64,000 bases of DNA from Thermomonas flagellata (GCF_022419185.1 NZ_JAJOZK010000003.1:186001-250000); one strand, 5' to 3'. Shown: positions 38,803 through 48,793, numbered from the stretch's first letter. The notes: generated from the letters alone by a model not told the origin. Made by a program: numbers and translations.

Positions 38803-39567
38803 TCAATGCACGTCGCGCCAGTATTCGCGCTTGAGCAGCCACGCCAGGAACGTGAAGAAGGCGAGGAACAGCACCACCCACACCCCGATCCCGGGCCGCT
38901 TGAGCGCCGCCGGCTCGCCCGCGTATTCCAGGAACGCGGTGATGTCGCGCACCGTGCGGTCGAACTGCTGCGGCGTCTGGCTGCCCTTCTGGCTGATGCT
39001 GAAGCCCTCGACCAGGCGCTCGCCGGTGGCGTCGGCGGCGCCGTAGACCGGCTGCTGCACGCCCTGCAGCGTCCACAGCGGGTTCGGCATCGAGGCGTTC
39101 GGGAACAGCCGGTTGTTCCAGCCGACCGGGCGGCTGGCATCGAGGTAGAACGACTTCAGGTAGGTGTAGATCCAGTCGCCGCCGCGCACCCGCGCGATCA
39201 GTGACAGGTCCGGCGGCGCCTTGCCGAACGCGGCCTGGCCGAGTTCGGGGGGCATCGGCGAGAGGATGTGGTCGCCGAACTTGGCGCCGGTGAAGTCGAG
39301 GTTGGCCTTGACCTCCGCCTCGGTCAGGCCGAGGTCCTGGGCCATGCGCGCGTAACGCAGGTACTTCAGCGAGTGGCAGCCGCTGCAGTAGTTCATGAAC
39401 AGCGCGGCGCCGCGCTGCAGCGAGGCGCGGTCGCCAAGGTCGGTACCGGCATGCTGCAACCCGCCCTCGCCACCGGAGGCGAGCGCGGCGGTGGACAGCA
39501 GCAGCCCGGCGAGCAGGGCGGCGGCGCGGGACAGCCAGGCCCGCGGAGTCGGAGGCAGCTCAGTCAT
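38803..39567 (-). CDS. petC: Cytochrome c1 of the bc1 complex
   Basis: Haem c subunit that takes electrons from the Rieske protein and passes them to soluble or membrane cytochrome c. It has 254 residues: signal segment (about 10-30), haem-binding CSGCH at 61-65, the axial Met probably in NASMPNPLW, and a C-terminal membrane anchor (GVWVVLFLAFFTFLAWLL). Its start overlaps petB by 8 bases. Confidence 0.96.
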   Translation of the reverse strand: MTELPPTPRAWLSRAAALLAGLLLSTAALASGGEGGLQHAGTDLGDRASLQRGAALFMNYCSGCHSLKYLRYARMAQDLGLTEAEVKANLDFTGAKFGDHILSPMPPELGQAAFGKAPPDLSLIARVRGGDWIYTYLKSFYLDASRPVGWNNRLFPNASMPNPLWTLQGVQQPVYGAADATGERLVEGFSISQKGSQTPQQFDRTVRDITAFLEYAGEPAALKRPGIGVWVVLFLAFFTFLAWLLKREYWRDVH

Positions 39568-40831
39568 GCAGCGTCACCCGTTCCGGCACCGGCCTGGCCC
39601 GATCCAGCTTGGTCCACACCGGCATGGTGATGAAGAAGGCGAAGTACAGGAAGGTCAGCACGCGGCCGATGATGGTCTCCACCGGGTCGGTGCCGGGGCC
39701 GGCGCCGATCTTGCCCAGCCACAGGAAGCTGACCACGAACACCAGCAGCATGACCCGGCTCAGCCAACCGCGGTAGCGGTAGGACTTGACCGGCGCCTTG
39801 TCCAGCCACGGCACCAGGAACAGCACCGCGATCGCGCCGAACATCACCAGCACGCCCCACAGCTTGATGCCGAAGAACGAGGGGATCACGCGCAACATGG
39901 CGTAGTACGGGGTGAAGTACCACACCGGCTTGATGTGCTCGGGGGTGACCAGCGGGTTGGCCTGGGTGAAGTTGTCGTGCTCCAGGAACCAGCCGCCGAA
40001 GGTCGGGGCGAAGAAGATGATGAAGGCCGCCAGGATCAGGAAGAAGCCGGCCCCGAACAGGTCCTTGACCGTGTAGTACGGGTGGAACGGGATGCCGTCG
40101 GCCGGGGCGTCCGGCGACCAGCGGTTGCCCTTCGGGCCCTTCTTGATCTCGACCCCGTCCGGGTTGTTGGAGCCGACCTCGTGCAGCGCGCCCAGGTGCA
40201 GCACGACCAGCAGCAGCAGCACCAGCGGCAGCGCGATCACGTGCAGGGCGAAGAAGCGGTTGAGGGTGGCGTCGCCGGGGTTGTAGTCGCCCATGATCCA
40301 CTCGGTCAGGCCGGGGCCGACCACCGGGATCGCGCCGAACAGCGAGATGATCACCTTCGCGCCCCAGTACGACATCTGGCCCCAGGGCAGCACGTAGCCC
40401 ATGAACGCCTCGGCCATCAGCACCAGGTAGATGACCATGCCCAGCAGCCAGACCAGCTCGCGCGGCTTGCGGTAGCTGCCGTACAGCAGGCCGCGGAACA
40501 TGTGCAGGTAGACCACGATGAAGAACAGCGACGCGCCGGTGCTGTGCATGTAGCGGATCAGCCAGCCCCAGTCGACGTCGCGCATGATGTATTCGACCGA
40601 GTCGAACGCACCCGCCGCGGACGGGTTGTAGTGCATCGTCAGGAAGATGCCGGTGACGATCTGGTTGACCAGCACCAGCAGGGCGAGCGAGCCGAAGTAG
40701 TACCAGAGGTTGAAGTTCTTCGGCGCGTAGTACTCGCTCATGTGCTTGCGGTACATCGGCACCAGGCCGGGCGCGCGCGCGTTGACCCAGTCCATCACGC
40801 TGCAGGCGGTACGGGTGATCAGGTTCGCCAT
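39560..40831 (-). CDS. petB: Cytochrome b of the bc1 complex
   Basis: Membrane core of ubiquinol-cytochrome c reductase, holding haems bL and bH and both quinone sites. It has 423 residues with eight transmembrane helices. Haem ligands lie in RYMHSTGASLFFIVVYLHMFRG and the later FFALHVIALPLVLLLLVVLH; the Qo-site PEWY motif appears as PVWY in HIKPVWYFTPYYAML. It starts 3 bases after the petA stop. Confidence 0.97.
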   Translation of the reverse strand: MANLITRTACSVMDWVNARAPGLVPMYRKHMSEYYAPKNFNLWYYFGSLALLVLVNQIVTGIFLTMHYNPSAAGAFDSVEYIMRDVDWGWLIRYMHSTGASLFFIVVYLHMFRGLLYGSYRKPRELVWLLGMVIYLVLMAEAFMGYVLPWGQMSYWGAKVIISLFGAIPVVGPGLTEWIMGDYNPGDATLNRFFALHVIALPLVLLLLVVLHLGALHEVGSNNPDGVEIKKGPKGNRWSPDAPADGIPFHPYYTVKDLFGAGFFLILAAFIIFFAPTFGGWFLEHDNFTQANPLVTPEHIKPVWYFTPYYAMLRVIPSFFGIKLWGVLVMFGAIAVLFLVPWLDKAPVKSYRYRGWLSRVMLLVFVVSFLWLGKIGAGPGTDPVETIIGRVLTFLYFAFFITMPVWTKLDRARPVPERVTLHD

Positions 40832-40834
40832 GGC

Positions 40835-41431
40835 TCAGGCCGCTCCGTTCGGGCCGACACCGATCACCACCGTGGTGTCGTTCTGGAAGTGGTAGGGCGG
40901 GATCGCCAGGTTGAGCGGCGCCGGCTGCGCCTTGAACACCCGCCCGGCGAGGTCGTAGCGCGACTTGTGGCAGGGGCAGAAGTAGCCGCCCTTCCAGTTC
41001 GGGTCGAACGGCTCGGGCTTGACCTCCGGCTTGAACTCCGGCGCGCAGCCGAGGTGGGTGCACACCCCGATCACCACCAGGATGTCCGGCTTGATCGAGC
41101 GCCACTCGTTCTGCGCATAGGGCGGCTGCTCGGACGCCTTGGAGTCGGGGTCGGCCAGCAGCGGGTCCATCTCCGGCAGGGTCGCCAACATGGCCTTGGT
41201 GCGGCGCGCGATGTAGATCGGCTGGCCGCGCCAGCTCAGCACCAGCTGCGCGCCCTCGGCCAGCGCGCTGATGTCCTGGGTCACCGGGGCGCCGGCGAAG
41301 CGCGCGCGCGCGCTCGGGTTCCAGGACTTGATGAACGGCACCGCCGCGAACCCCGCCCCGACCGCGCCGACCACGGCGGTGGTCGCGGTCAGGAACCTGC
41401 GGCGGCCGGTGTCGACTTCTTCGTTGGCCAT
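40835..41431 (-). CDS. petA: Rieske iron-sulfur subunit of the bc1 complex
   Basis: A 198-residue subunit with a twin-arginine-like N-terminus (TGRRRFLTA) and one membrane anchor (about 13-33). The [2Fe-2S] ligands are Cys124, His126, Cys152 and His155 in CTHLGC and CPCH; Cys129 and Cys154 form the usual disulfide. The start MANEEVD at 41431 has GGAG 5 bases upstream; the long open frame above it is shadow sequence over the neighbouring gene. It leads petA-petB-petC. Confidence 0.97.
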   Translation of the reverse strand: MANEEVDTGRRRFLTATTAVVGAVGAGFAAVPFIKSWNPSARARFAGAPVTQDISALAEGAQLVLSWRGQPIYIARRTKAMLATLPEMDPLLADPDSKASEQPPYAQNEWRSIKPDILVVIGVCTHLGCAPEFKPEVKPEPFDPNWKGGYFCPCHKSRYDLAGRVFKAQPAPLNLAIPPYHFQNDTTVVIGVGPNGAA

Positions 41432-41514
41432 CCCCACTCCGAAACGGTTGTCGGACTGCATCCGCCGGCCGCCACATCCCGCGCGGGCATGTCGCTGGCG
41501 GCAAAAGACGCCGA

Positions 41515-41544
41515 AGTGTAACGGAAGGCTTAACGGGCGGACAA
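41515..41544 (-). promoter_or_regulatory. Promoter of petABC
   Basis: On the minus strand TTGTCC (41544-41539), an 18-base spacer and TACACT (41520-41515). The -35 and spacing are identical to the tRNA-Val promoter. The -35 lies inside the 3' end of the lytic transglycosylase gene, giving a leader of about 75 bases before petA. Confidence 0.55.
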
Positions 41545-42477
41545 TCCGGCATTGCCGCCGGCACCGGAACCCAGTACGCCGCGGTAACGCTCGGCCAGCA
41601 CCGCCACCCGCTGCACGTAGCGGCGGGTCTCGTCGAAGGGCGGCACCCCGTTGTACTTGTCGACCGCACCCTCGCCGGCGTTGTAGCCGGCCGCGGCCAG
41701 GGTCAGGTTGCCGCCGTAGCGGCGCAGCAACCAGGCCAGGTACTGCACCCCGCCCTGGATGTTCTGGCCGGCGTCGAACGGGTCGCCGACCCCGAACCGG
41801 CGCGCGGTGGCCGGCATCAGCTGCATCAGGCCCTGCGCGCCCACCCGCGACAGCGCCAGCGGGTTGAACGCGGACTCGGCGTGGATGATCGCGCGCACTA
41901 CCGCCTCCTCGACCCCGTGCGCGCGCGCCGCGGCACGGATCTCGTCCTGGTAGGCGGTGGTGTTCAGGCGCACGCTGGAAAAATCCACCCCCGGCCGCGC
42001 CGCGCAGGCGTAGCAGGTCTCCATGTAGCTGTAGTGGATGGTGCGGACCGCGCTGGCGGCGATCCCGGTCGGGCGGGTGCTGGTGTAGTTGCGCACGCCG
42101 TTGCGATCGACGTAGGCATAGACCTGCCCGCGCACCAGGCGCGGCCCGGGCGGCCGCGGCGCGGCGGCGCCGGCCACTGCCGGCGGCGATGCCGGCACGC
42201 CCTGGGACGGGGCCGGTGGCGTCGAGGCCGGCACCGGCGCCGGCGCGGAGGACGCCGCGGCGGCCAGCGCCGGGGCGGACGCCGGGACCGCCGGACGCGG
42301 CGCCGGCCGGCGCGGCGGGGCATAGCTGCCGACCAGCCGGCAGCTGGCGCCGGGCACGCGCTTGCTGCCGTATACGACGGTACCGTCGCCGCCGTCGCAG
42401 CGGTACACCCGCCCGGCCAGCGCCGGCATGGCCGTGGCCGACAGCAGCAGCAGCGTCAGGCAGGCGGCTCCCCTCAT
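41530..42477 (-). CDS. Secreted lytic transglycosylase (SLT domain)
   Basis: A 315-residue periplasmic murein hydrolase. A signal peptide (about 1-21, ...ATAMPALA) is followed by a short DUF4124-like domain (YRCDGGDGTVVYGSK), an Ala/Pro-rich linker (about 60-120) and a C-terminal soluble transglycosylase domain with catalytic Glu in IIHAESAFNPLALSRVGAQGLMQLMPATA and the late AAAGYNAGEGAV motif. The start at 42477 is chosen for the signal peptide; an ATG 27 bases upstream is possible. It is divergent from miaB. Partner or process (recycling, pilus passage, division) is not evident. Confidence 0.92.
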   Translation of the reverse strand: MRGAACLTLLLLSATAMPALAGRVYRCDGGDGTVVYGSKRVPGASCRLVGSYAPPRRPAPRPAVPASAPALAAAASSAPAPVPASTPPAPSQGVPASPPAVAGAAAPRPPGPRLVRGQVYAYVDRNGVRNYTSTRPTGIAASAVRTIHYSYMETCYACAARPGVDFSSVRLNTTAYQDEIRAAARAHGVEEAVVRAIIHAESAFNPLALSRVGAQGLMQLMPATARRFGVGDPFDAGQNIQGGVQYLAWLLRRYGGNLTLAAAGYNAGEGAVDKYNGVPPFDETRRYVQRVAVLAERYRGVLGSGAGGNAGLSAR

Positions 42478-42588
42478 GGCGCGCAGTCTTGAGCAGTTCG
42501 GCATTGCCGCGCAAGTCCTTGATTCCCGGGACGTGACCGCGGTCCAGCGGCGGGCCACGCCCGGCCGACGCCCGCCGCGCACAGCGGC

Positions 42589-42594
42589 TAGAAT
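42589..42594 (+). promoter_or_regulatory. -10 box upstream of miaB
   Basis: TAGAAT followed by GCGCGC lies 44 bases before the miaB start. There is no clear -35. It resembles the -10 plus GC-rich discriminator seen at the tRNA promoters of this window. Confidence 0.4.
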
Positions 42595-42638
42595 GCGCGC
42601 CCCGGCGCGGAATCACCGCCGCCCCCCCGGAGCCTGCC

Positions 42639-44027
42639 ATGTCCGCCACGCCCCCCCTGCCCGCCCCCGGCGGCGCGTCCGCCGCGCCCGCGCGCGGCAA
42701 GGTCTTCATCGAGACCCACGGCTGCCAGATGAACGAGTACGACTCGGCGCGCATGGCCGACCTGTTGGCCGCGCACGAGGGCCTGGAACTGACCGCCGAC
42801 CCGGCCGAGGCCGACGTGGTGCTGGTCAATACCTGCTCGATCCGCGAGAAGGCGCAGGAGAAGGTGTTCAGCCTGCTCGGGCGCTGGCGCCAGCTCAAGC
42901 AGGACGGCCGCCCGGTGTTGATCGGCGTCGGCGGCTGCGTGGCCAGCCAGGAGGGCGAGGGCCTGCTCGCGCGCGCACCGTTCGTGGACCTGGTGTTCGG
43001 CCCGCAGACGCTGCACCGCCTGCCGGAGCTGATCCGCGCCCGCCGCGCCAGCGGCCGGCCGCAGGTGGACGTGCGCTTCCCGGAGATCGAGAAGTTCGAC
43101 CGCCTGCCCGAGCCGCGCGCGGAGGGGCCGGCCGCGTTCGTCTCGATCATGGAGGGCTGCTCGAAGTACTGCAGCTTCTGCGTGGTGCCCTACACCCGCG
43201 GCGAGGAGGTCAGCCGCCCGTTCGAGGACGTGCTGGTCGAGGTCGCGCAGCTGGCCGCGCAGGGCGTGCGCGAGGTCAACCTGCTCGGGCAGAACGTGAA
43301 CGCCTACCGCGGCCGCCTGGGCGAGGGCGAGACCGCCGACCTGGCCCTGCTGATCCGCGCGATCGCCGAGATCGACGGCATCGGCCGCATCCGCTTCACC
43401 ACTTCGCACCCGCTGGAGTTCAGCGACTCGCTGGTGGAGGCCTACCGCGACGTGCCCAAGCTGGCCAACTACCTGCACCTGCCGGTGCAGTCCGGCAGCG
43501 ACCGCGTGCTCGCCGCGATGAAGCGCGGCTATACCGCGCTCGAGTTCAAGCAGAAGATCCGCAAGCTGCGCGCGGTGCGCCCGGACATCTCGATCAGCTC
43601 CGACTTCATCGTCGGTTTCCCCGGCGAGACCGAGGCCGACTTCGAGAAGACCCTGGCGCTGATCGCGGACGTCGGCTTCGACCAGAGCTTCTCCTTCATG
43701 TACTCGCGGCGCCCGGGCACGCCCGCCGCCGAGCTGCCCGACGACGTCCCGGACGCGGTCAAGCACGACCGCCTGGCGCGCCTGCAGGAGGCGATCAACG
43801 GGCATGCGCGGCGCATCTCCGAGGCGATGGTCGGCAGCGTGCAGACGGTGCTGGTGGAAGGCCCGTCGAAGAAGAACCCGGACGAGCTGACCGGCAAGAC
43901 CGAGAACATGCGCTCGGTGAACTTCGCCGCGCCCAAGCGGCTGATCGGCCAGTTCGTGCCGGTCGAGATCACCGCCGCGCTCAGCAACTCGCTGCGCGGC
44001 CGGGTCCTGACCCGCGAGGCCGCCTGA
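42639..44027 (+). CDS. miaB: tRNA-2-methylthio-N6-dimethylallyladenosine synthase
   Basis: Radical SAM enzyme that adds the methylthio group at A37 of tRNAs reading UNN codons. It has 462 residues. The N-terminal UPF0004 domain provides the auxiliary cluster cysteines Cys29, Cys66 and Cys100; the radical SAM motif CSKYCSFC holds Cys174, Cys178 and Cys181. [19 protein letters not shown] is typical, and the C-terminal TRAM domain ends near 450. It starts a plus-strand run miaB-phoH-ybeY-corC, an order common in proteobacteria. Confidence 0.97.
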   Translation: MSATPPLPAPGGASAAPARGKVFIETHGCQMNEYDSARMADLLAAHEGLELTADPAEADVVLVNTCSIREKAQEKVFSLLGRWRQLKQDGRPVLIGVGGCVASQEGEGLLARAPFVDLVFGPQTLHRLPELIRARRASGRPQVDVRFPEIEKFDRLPEPRAEGPAAFVSIMEGCSKYCSFCVVPYTRGEEVSRPFEDVLVEVAQLAAQGVREVNLLGQNVNAYRGRLGEGETADLALLIRAIAEIDGIGRIRFTTSHPLEFSDSLVEAYRDVPKLANYLHLPVQSGSDRVLAAMKRGYTALEFKQKIRKLRAVRPDISISSDFIVGFPGETEADFEKTLALIADVGFDQSFSFMYSRRPGTPAAELPDDVPDAVKHDRLARLQEAINGHARRISEAMVGSVQTVLVEGPSKKNPDELTGKTENMRSVNFAAPKRLIGQFVPVEITAALSNSLRGRVLTREAA

Positions 44028-44070
44028 ACGCGCTGGCGGCGGCCACCGGCGCGCGCTACCCTGCGCGCGC

Positions 44071-45060
44071 ATGAGCGCGCACCGCGACTTCACCCTGGAG
44101 CCGGCCGACAGCGAGCGCCTGGCCAACCTGGCCGGCCCGTTCGACGCCCACCTGCGCCTGCTCGAGCTGCGCCTGGGGGTGGAGATCGCCAACCGCGGCA
44201 ACGTGTTCCGGGTCAGCGCCGCGGACGCGCGCAGCGCCGAGCGCGGCGAGCGCCTGCTGCGCCGGCTGTACGCCGAGACCGCGCACGAGACCCTGGACGA
44301 GCACGCCATCCACCTGCGCCTGGGCGCGCACGCCGAGCCGGCGGAGGCCGGCGGCGGGTACGTGCCGCAGGAGGTCGCGATCCGGGTCAAGCGCGGCACC
44401 CTGCGCGGGCGCGGCGACAACCAGCGCAAGTACCTGCATGCGATCGCCACCCACGACATCAACTTCGGGATCGGCCCGGCCGGCACCGGCAAGACCTACT
44501 TGGCGGTGGCGATGGCGGTGGAGGCGCTGAACCAGTCGCGGGTGCAACGGGTGGTGCTGGTGCGCCCGGCGGTCGAGGCCGGCGAGAAGCTCGGCTTTTT
44601 GCCCGGCGACCTCAGCCAGAAGGTCGATCCCTACCTGCGCCCGCTGTACGACGCGCTCTACGAGATGCTCGGGGTGGAGAAGGTCGCGCGCCTGCTGGAG
44701 AAGTCGGTGATCGAGATCGCCCCGCTGGCCTACATGCGCGGGCGCACGCTCAACGACGCGTTCGTGATCCTGGACGAGGCGCAGAACACCACCATCGAGC
44801 AGATGAAGATGTTCCTGACCCGGCTCGGCTTCGGCAGCACTGCGGTGATCACCGGCGACATGACCCAGATCGACCTGCCGCGCAGCGTGCGCTCCGGGCT
44901 GAAGGACGCGGTCGAGGTGCTGCGCGGGGTGGAGGGCGTGAGCTTCACCTTCTTCGAGGCGCGCGACGTGGTCCGCCACCCGCTGGTGGCGCGGATCGTG
45001 GACGCCTACCAGGCGCGCGACGCGCGCGACGCCACCAGCGGCCCCGGGGCCGGCGCATGA
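44071..45060 (+). CDS. ybeZ: PhoH-like ATPase (YbeZ)
   Basis: A 329-residue PhoH-family ATPase with Walker A GPAGTGKT at 135-142, [17 protein letters not shown], and Walker [10 protein letters not shown]. In E. coli YbeZ interacts with YbeY and is linked to RNA and ribosome maturation. The stop overlaps the ybeY start (ATGA), so the two are translationally coupled, which fits the physical link. Confidence 0.95.
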   Translation: MSAHRDFTLEPADSERLANLAGPFDAHLRLLELRLGVEIANRGNVFRVSAADARSAERGERLLRRLYAETAHETLDEHAIHLRLGAHAEPAEAGGGYVPQEVAIRVKRGTLRGRGDNQRKYLHAIATHDINFGIGPAGTGKTYLAVAMAVEALNQSRVQRVVLVRPAVEAGEKLGFLPGDLSQKVDPYLRPLYDALYEMLGVEKVARLLEKSVIEIAPLAYMRGRTLNDAFVILDEAQNTTIEQMKMFLTRLGFGSTAVITGDMTQIDLPRSVRSGLKDAVEVLRGVEGVSFTFFEARDVVRHPLVARIVDAYQARDARDATSGPGAGA

Positions 45061-45533
45061 CCCGCGGCCCGGTCCGGCTCGAGGTCAGCGTCGGCTACGC
45101 GGTGCCGCGCAAGGGCCTGCCGGCCGCGGTCAGCTTCCGCAAGTGGGTGGCGGCCGCGCTCGACGGCCGCATCCGCGAGGCCGATCTGGCCCTGCGGCTG
45201 GTCGGCGCGCGCGAGGGTCGCGCGCTCAACCGCCACTACCGCGGCCGCGACTACGCCACCAACGTGCTCAGCTTCCCGGCCGAGCTGCCGCCGGGGCTGC
45301 CGCCCGGGCTGCGCCTGCCGCTGCTGGGCGATCTGGTGCTGTGCGCGCCGGTCATCGCCCGCGAGGCGAAGGAGCAGGGCAAGCCGCTGGCGGCGCATTA
45401 CGCCCACCTGACCGTGCACGGCGCGTTGCACCTGCTTGGCTGGGACCACCAGGACCCGCGCGAGGCGGAGGCGATGGAGCAGCTGGAGCGGCAGATCCTG
45501 GCCGGGCTCGGCCTGCCCGACCCGTACCGCTGA
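45057..45533 (+). CDS. ybeY: Endoribonuclease YbeY
   Basis: Zinc-dependent endoRNase involved in 16S rRNA 3' maturation and 70S quality control. It has 158 residues. The metal site is the family motif [11 protein letters not shown], giving His121, His125 and His131, with the preceding TNVLSFP also conserved. It is coupled to the upstream PhoH-like gene. Confidence 0.96.
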   Translation: MTRGPVRLEVSVGYAVPRKGLPAAVSFRKWVAAALDGRIREADLALRLVGAREGRALNRHYRGRDYATNVLSFPAELPPGLPPGLRLPLLGDLVLCAPVIAREAKEQGKPLAAHYAHLTVHGALHLLGWDHQDPREAEAMEQLERQILAGLGLPDPYR

Positions 45534-45628
45534 GCCGCCCGGCCCGCATTCCGCTTCACGGCCGGTCGCCGCGGTCGGCTAGACTTGCGCCGGCGGCATC
45601 CGCCGCGCACCGCTGCCAGACCCACACG

Positions 45629-46507
45629 ATGTCAGAGGACGACAGTCGCCACGAGGCGCCCGCCCCCGAACGCCACCCCGACAAGCCGCGCCGCTCCTGG
45701 CTGGACCGCATCGGCGCCGCCCTGTCCGGCGAGCCTACCACCCGCGAGGACCTGGTCGAACTGCTGCGCGACGTGCAGGCCGACGGCCTGATCGGCCCGG
45801 ACACCCTGCGCATGATGGAGGGCGCGATCGCGGTCGCCGACCTGACCGTCGCCGACGTGATGGTGCCGCGCGCGCAGATGGTGGCGCTGCCGGTGGACGG
45901 GCGCTTCCTCGACCTGATGCGGCAGGTGGTCGAGTCCGGCCATTCGCGCTTCCCGGTGCACGGCGAGGACAAGGACGAGATCCTCGGCATCCTGCTGGCC
46001 AAGGACCTGCTGCGCGGAGTGGTGGCCGACAACGGCCCCGGCAGCATCCGCGAGCTGCTGCGCCCGGCGGTGCTGATCCCCGAATCCAAGAAGCTGGACG
46101 TGCTGCTGCGCGAGTTCCGGCAGTCGCGCAACCACATGGCGATCGTGATCGACGAGTACGGCGGGGTGGCCGGGCTGGTCACCATCGAGGACGTGCTCGA
46201 GCAGATCGTCGGCGAGATCGACGACGAGCACGACGACGGCGAGGAGGAGGCCGCGCGGATCGCCGCGCGTGCCGACGGCGCCTACGTGGTCGACGCGCTG
46301 ACCCCGGTCGCCGACTTCAACGCGCGCTTCCACGCCGACTTCGACGAGGACGAGGCCGACACCATCGGCGGCCTGCTCACCGCGCGCATCGGCCATCTGC
46401 CGGAAACCGGCGAGGAAATCGCGCTCGGCCGCTTCCGCTTCCGCATCGCGGACGCCGACGCGCGCCGCCTGCGCAGCCTGCACGTGCGGGTCGATGGCGA
46501 CCGCTGA
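45629..46507 (+). CDS. corC: CorC/YbeX-type CBS-domain protein
   Basis: A 292-residue cytosolic protein of the HlyC/CorC family, linked to Mg2+/Co2+ homeostasis and, as YbeX, to ribosome metabolism in E. coli. A CBS pair (about 70-195, starting VADVMVPRAQMVAL) is followed by a CorC_HlyC domain (about 210-290) ending in LHVRVDGDR. There are no membrane helices, unlike the CNNM protein at 61.7 kb. Start at 45629 is an ATG about 95 bases after ybeY. Its end overlaps the DUF4105 gene by 14 bases. Confidence 0.93.
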   Translation: MSEDDSRHEAPAPERHPDKPRRSWLDRIGAALSGEPTTREDLVELLRDVQADGLIGPDTLRMMEGAIAVADLTVADVMVPRAQMVALPVDGRFLDLMRQVVESGHSRFPVHGEDKDEILGILLAKDLLRGVVADNGPGSIRELLRPAVLIPESKKLDVLLREFRQSRNHMAIVIDEYGGVAGLVTIEDVLEQIVGEIDDEHDDGEEEAARIAARADGAYVVDALTPVADFNARFHADFDEDEADTIGGLLTARIGHLPETGEEIALGRFRFRIADADARRLRSLHVRVDGDR

Positions 46508-47756
46508 GCGCCTGCGCCGCGCGGCCGCGGGCGCCGTGCTGGCCCTGCTCGCCGTGCTCGCCGCCGCGCTGTTGCCGGGGCCGGCCGCACGGGCGCAGCC
46601 GGCCGCGCCGGCGCCCATCGTCGCCCTGCAGCCCGAGCCTGCGCCGGTGCCGGCGCCGCGGATCGGAGTGGTGACGATGGGGCCGGGCGAGGTCTTCTGG
46701 GAGCGCTTCGGGCACGACGCGATCGTGGTCGAGGACCCCGCCACCGGCACGCGCACCAACTACAACTTCGGGTTCTTCGACCTCGACGAGCCCGGCTTCC
46801 TCGGCCGCTTCCTGCGCGGCGACATGCGCTACAGGCTGGTCGCGCTGCCGCTGGCCGAGGACCTGGACTACTACCGGCAGGTCGGGCGCGGGGTGCAGGT
46901 GCAATGGCTGGATCTCGACCCGGCGCAGGCGCGCGCGCTGGCCGCTGCGCTGGCCGACAACGCGCGCCCGCAGAACGCGCGCTACCGCTACGACTACTTC
47001 CGCGACAACTGCAGCACGCGCGTGCGCGACGCGCTCGACCGCGCCCTCGGCGGGCAGCTGCAGCGCACCCTGATCGGCCGCTCCAGCGGCGACACCTGGC
47101 GCAGCGAGGCGCTGCGGCTGGCGGAGCCGGCGCCGTGGATGTGGCTGGCGTTCGACATCGGCCTCGGCCCGCGCGCCGACCGCCCGCTGTCGCGCTGGGA
47201 GCTGGCCTTCATCCCGAGCCGGCTGGCCGAAGGCCTGCGCGAGACCCCCCGCGCGGACGGCCGCCCGCTGGTGCAGTCCGAGCAGGTGCTGCTGCCGCAG
47301 CGGCTGCCGCCGGAGCCGCCCGGCGCCGCCCCACGGATCTGGCCGTGGCTGCTGGCCGGGCTGCTGGCCGGCGCCGGCATCCTCGCCCTCGGCGCGCGGC
47401 GGCCGCGCCTGCTGGCGGCGCTGGCGCTGCCGTTCTGGTTCGCCTGCGGGCTGCTCGGGCTGGTGCTGCTGTTGGGTTGGGCCTTCACCGACCATGAGGC
47501 GATGTGGGCCAACCGCAACCTGCTGCTGTTCGACCCGCTGTGCCTGCTGCTGCTGCCGGGTGGCTGGGCGCTGCTGCGCGGGCGGCCGCCGTCGCCGCGC
47601 ATGCGCGCGCTGCTGGTGGCGGTGACCCTGCTCGCGCTGCTGGCCTGCCTGCCGCTGTGGCTGCAGCTGTACCCGCAGCGCAACGGGCACTGGATCGCGC
47701 TGCTGCTGCCGATCCACGCCGCGCTGGCACGGGTGTGGACCCGGCGCGCGGCTTGA
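46494..47756 (+). CDS. DUF4105 (Lnb N-terminal domain-like) membrane protein
   Basis: A 420-residue membrane protein. An N-terminal hydrophobic segment (about 9-33) is followed by a periplasmic DUF4105 domain (about 57-225) with FWERFGHDAIVVED, TNYNFGFFD and YFRDNCSTRVRDALD, where Asp-Asn-Cys-Ser is the best conserved stretch. The C-terminal part has about five hydrophobic helices (from ~282). The same domain forms the periplasmic part of Lnb, the Gram-positive lipoprotein intramolecular transacylase. The gene overlaps corC by 14 bases, and corC is followed by lnt (apolipoprotein N-acyltransferase) in many proteobacteria. A role in lipoprotein acylation is only a suggestion. Confidence 0.82.
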   Translation: MATAERLRRAAAGAVLALLAVLAAALLPGPAARAQPAAPAPIVALQPEPAPVPAPRIGVVTMGPGEVFWERFGHDAIVVEDPATGTRTNYNFGFFDLDEPGFLGRFLRGDMRYRLVALPLAEDLDYYRQVGRGVQVQWLDLDPAQARALAAALADNARPQNARYRYDYFRDNCSTRVRDALDRALGGQLQRTLIGRSSGDTWRSEALRLAEPAPWMWLAFDIGLGPRADRPLSRWELAFIPSRLAEGLRETPRADGRPLVQSEQVLLPQRLPPEPPGAAPRIWPWLLAGLLAGAGILALGARRPRLLAALALPFWFACGLLGLVLLLGWAFTDHEAMWANRNLLLFDPLCLLLLPGGWALLRGRPPSPRMRALLVAVTLLALLACLPLWLQLYPQRNGHWIALLLPIHAALARVWTRRAA

Positions 47757-47787
47757 TGGCGACGCGCGCCACCGGCAGGATGCGGGC

Positions 47788-48786
47788 ATGTCCAGCATGA
47801 GCCATGCCCAGCGCCAGGCGGTCGTCAACTGCGCGGTGTACGACCGCGCAGGCCGTCGCCGCGACATCCCGCTGGAGGCGATCAGCGACGTGCTGGCGCA
47901 GGACGACGGCAGCTTCGTCTGGGTCGGCCTGTACGAGCCGGAGGAGGCGGTGCTCGACCTGCTGCAGGAGGAATTCGGCCTGCACGACCTGGCGGTGGAG
48001 GACGCGCACAAGGCGCACCAGCGGCCCAAGCTCGAGACCTACGGCCAGAGCCTGTTCATCGCGGTGCGCACGGCGCAGCGGATCGACGGCGAGGTGCGCT
48101 TCGGCGAGACCCAGATCTTCGCCGGCGCGCGCTACCTGGTCACCGTGCGCCACGGCGCCTCGCTCAGCTATGCGCCGGTGCGGCAGCGGCTGGAGCGCGA
48201 GCCGGCCCTGCTCGCGCTCGGCCCCAGCATCGCCCTGCACGGGGTGCTGGACTTCGTGGTCGACAACTACCAGCCGATCGTGGCCGACTTCGAGGACGAG
48301 CTGGATACCCTCGAGCAGGACGTGTTCGCCGAGAGCTACCGCCGCGCCACCCTGCAGCGCCTGTACCGGCTGCGCAAGGACCTGACCCGGATGCGGCTGG
48401 CGGTGCTGCCGATGCAGGACATCCTGGCCCAGCTCAAGCGCGCGCCGGCGTTCCCGATCCCGGACGAGGTCAAGCCCTACTTCCGCGACATCCACGACCA
48501 CGCCGCGCGCGAGGGCGACACCATCGACACCCTGCGCGAGATGGTGGCCGCGGCGATGAACACCAACCTCGCGCTGGTGACGGTGGCCCAAGGCGAGGTG
48601 GTGAAGAAGCTGGCCGGCTGGGCCGGGCTGCTGGCCGCGCCGACCCTGATCGCCAGCTGGTACGGCATGAACTTCGAGCACATGCCGGAGCTGCACGGGC
48701 GCTACAGCTACGCCGTCCTCACCGCGACCGTGGCGCTGGTCTGCCTGCTGCTGTACGCCTACCTGAGGCGCATCCGCTGGCTGTAG
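47788..48786 (+). CDS. corA: CorA-family Mg2+/Co2+ transporter
   Basis: A 332-residue pentameric divalent-cation channel with a large cytoplasmic N-terminal domain and two C-terminal helices. The selectivity motif YGMNF is intact at the end of the first helix (LIASWYGMNFEHMP), followed by a short loop, the second helix and a basic tail YLRRIRW. AGGA lies 7 bases before the ATG. It follows corC and the DUF4105 gene, so the Mg-related genes may share a transcript. Confidence 0.95.
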   Translation: MSSMSHAQRQAVVNCAVYDRAGRRRDIPLEAISDVLAQDDGSFVWVGLYEPEEAVLDLLQEEFGLHDLAVEDAHKAHQRPKLETYGQSLFIAVRTAQRIDGEVRFGETQIFAGARYLVTVRHGASLSYAPVRQRLEREPALLALGPSIALHGVLDFVVDNYQPIVADFEDELDTLEQDVFAESYRRATLQRLYRLRKDLTRMRLAVLPMQDILAQLKRAPAFPIPDEVKPYFRDIHDHAAREGDTIDTLREMVAAAMNTNLALVTVAQGEVVKKLAGWAGLLAAPTLIASWYGMNFEHMPELHGRYSYAVLTATVALVCLLLYAYLRRIRWL

Positions 48787-48793
48787 CCCCGGC

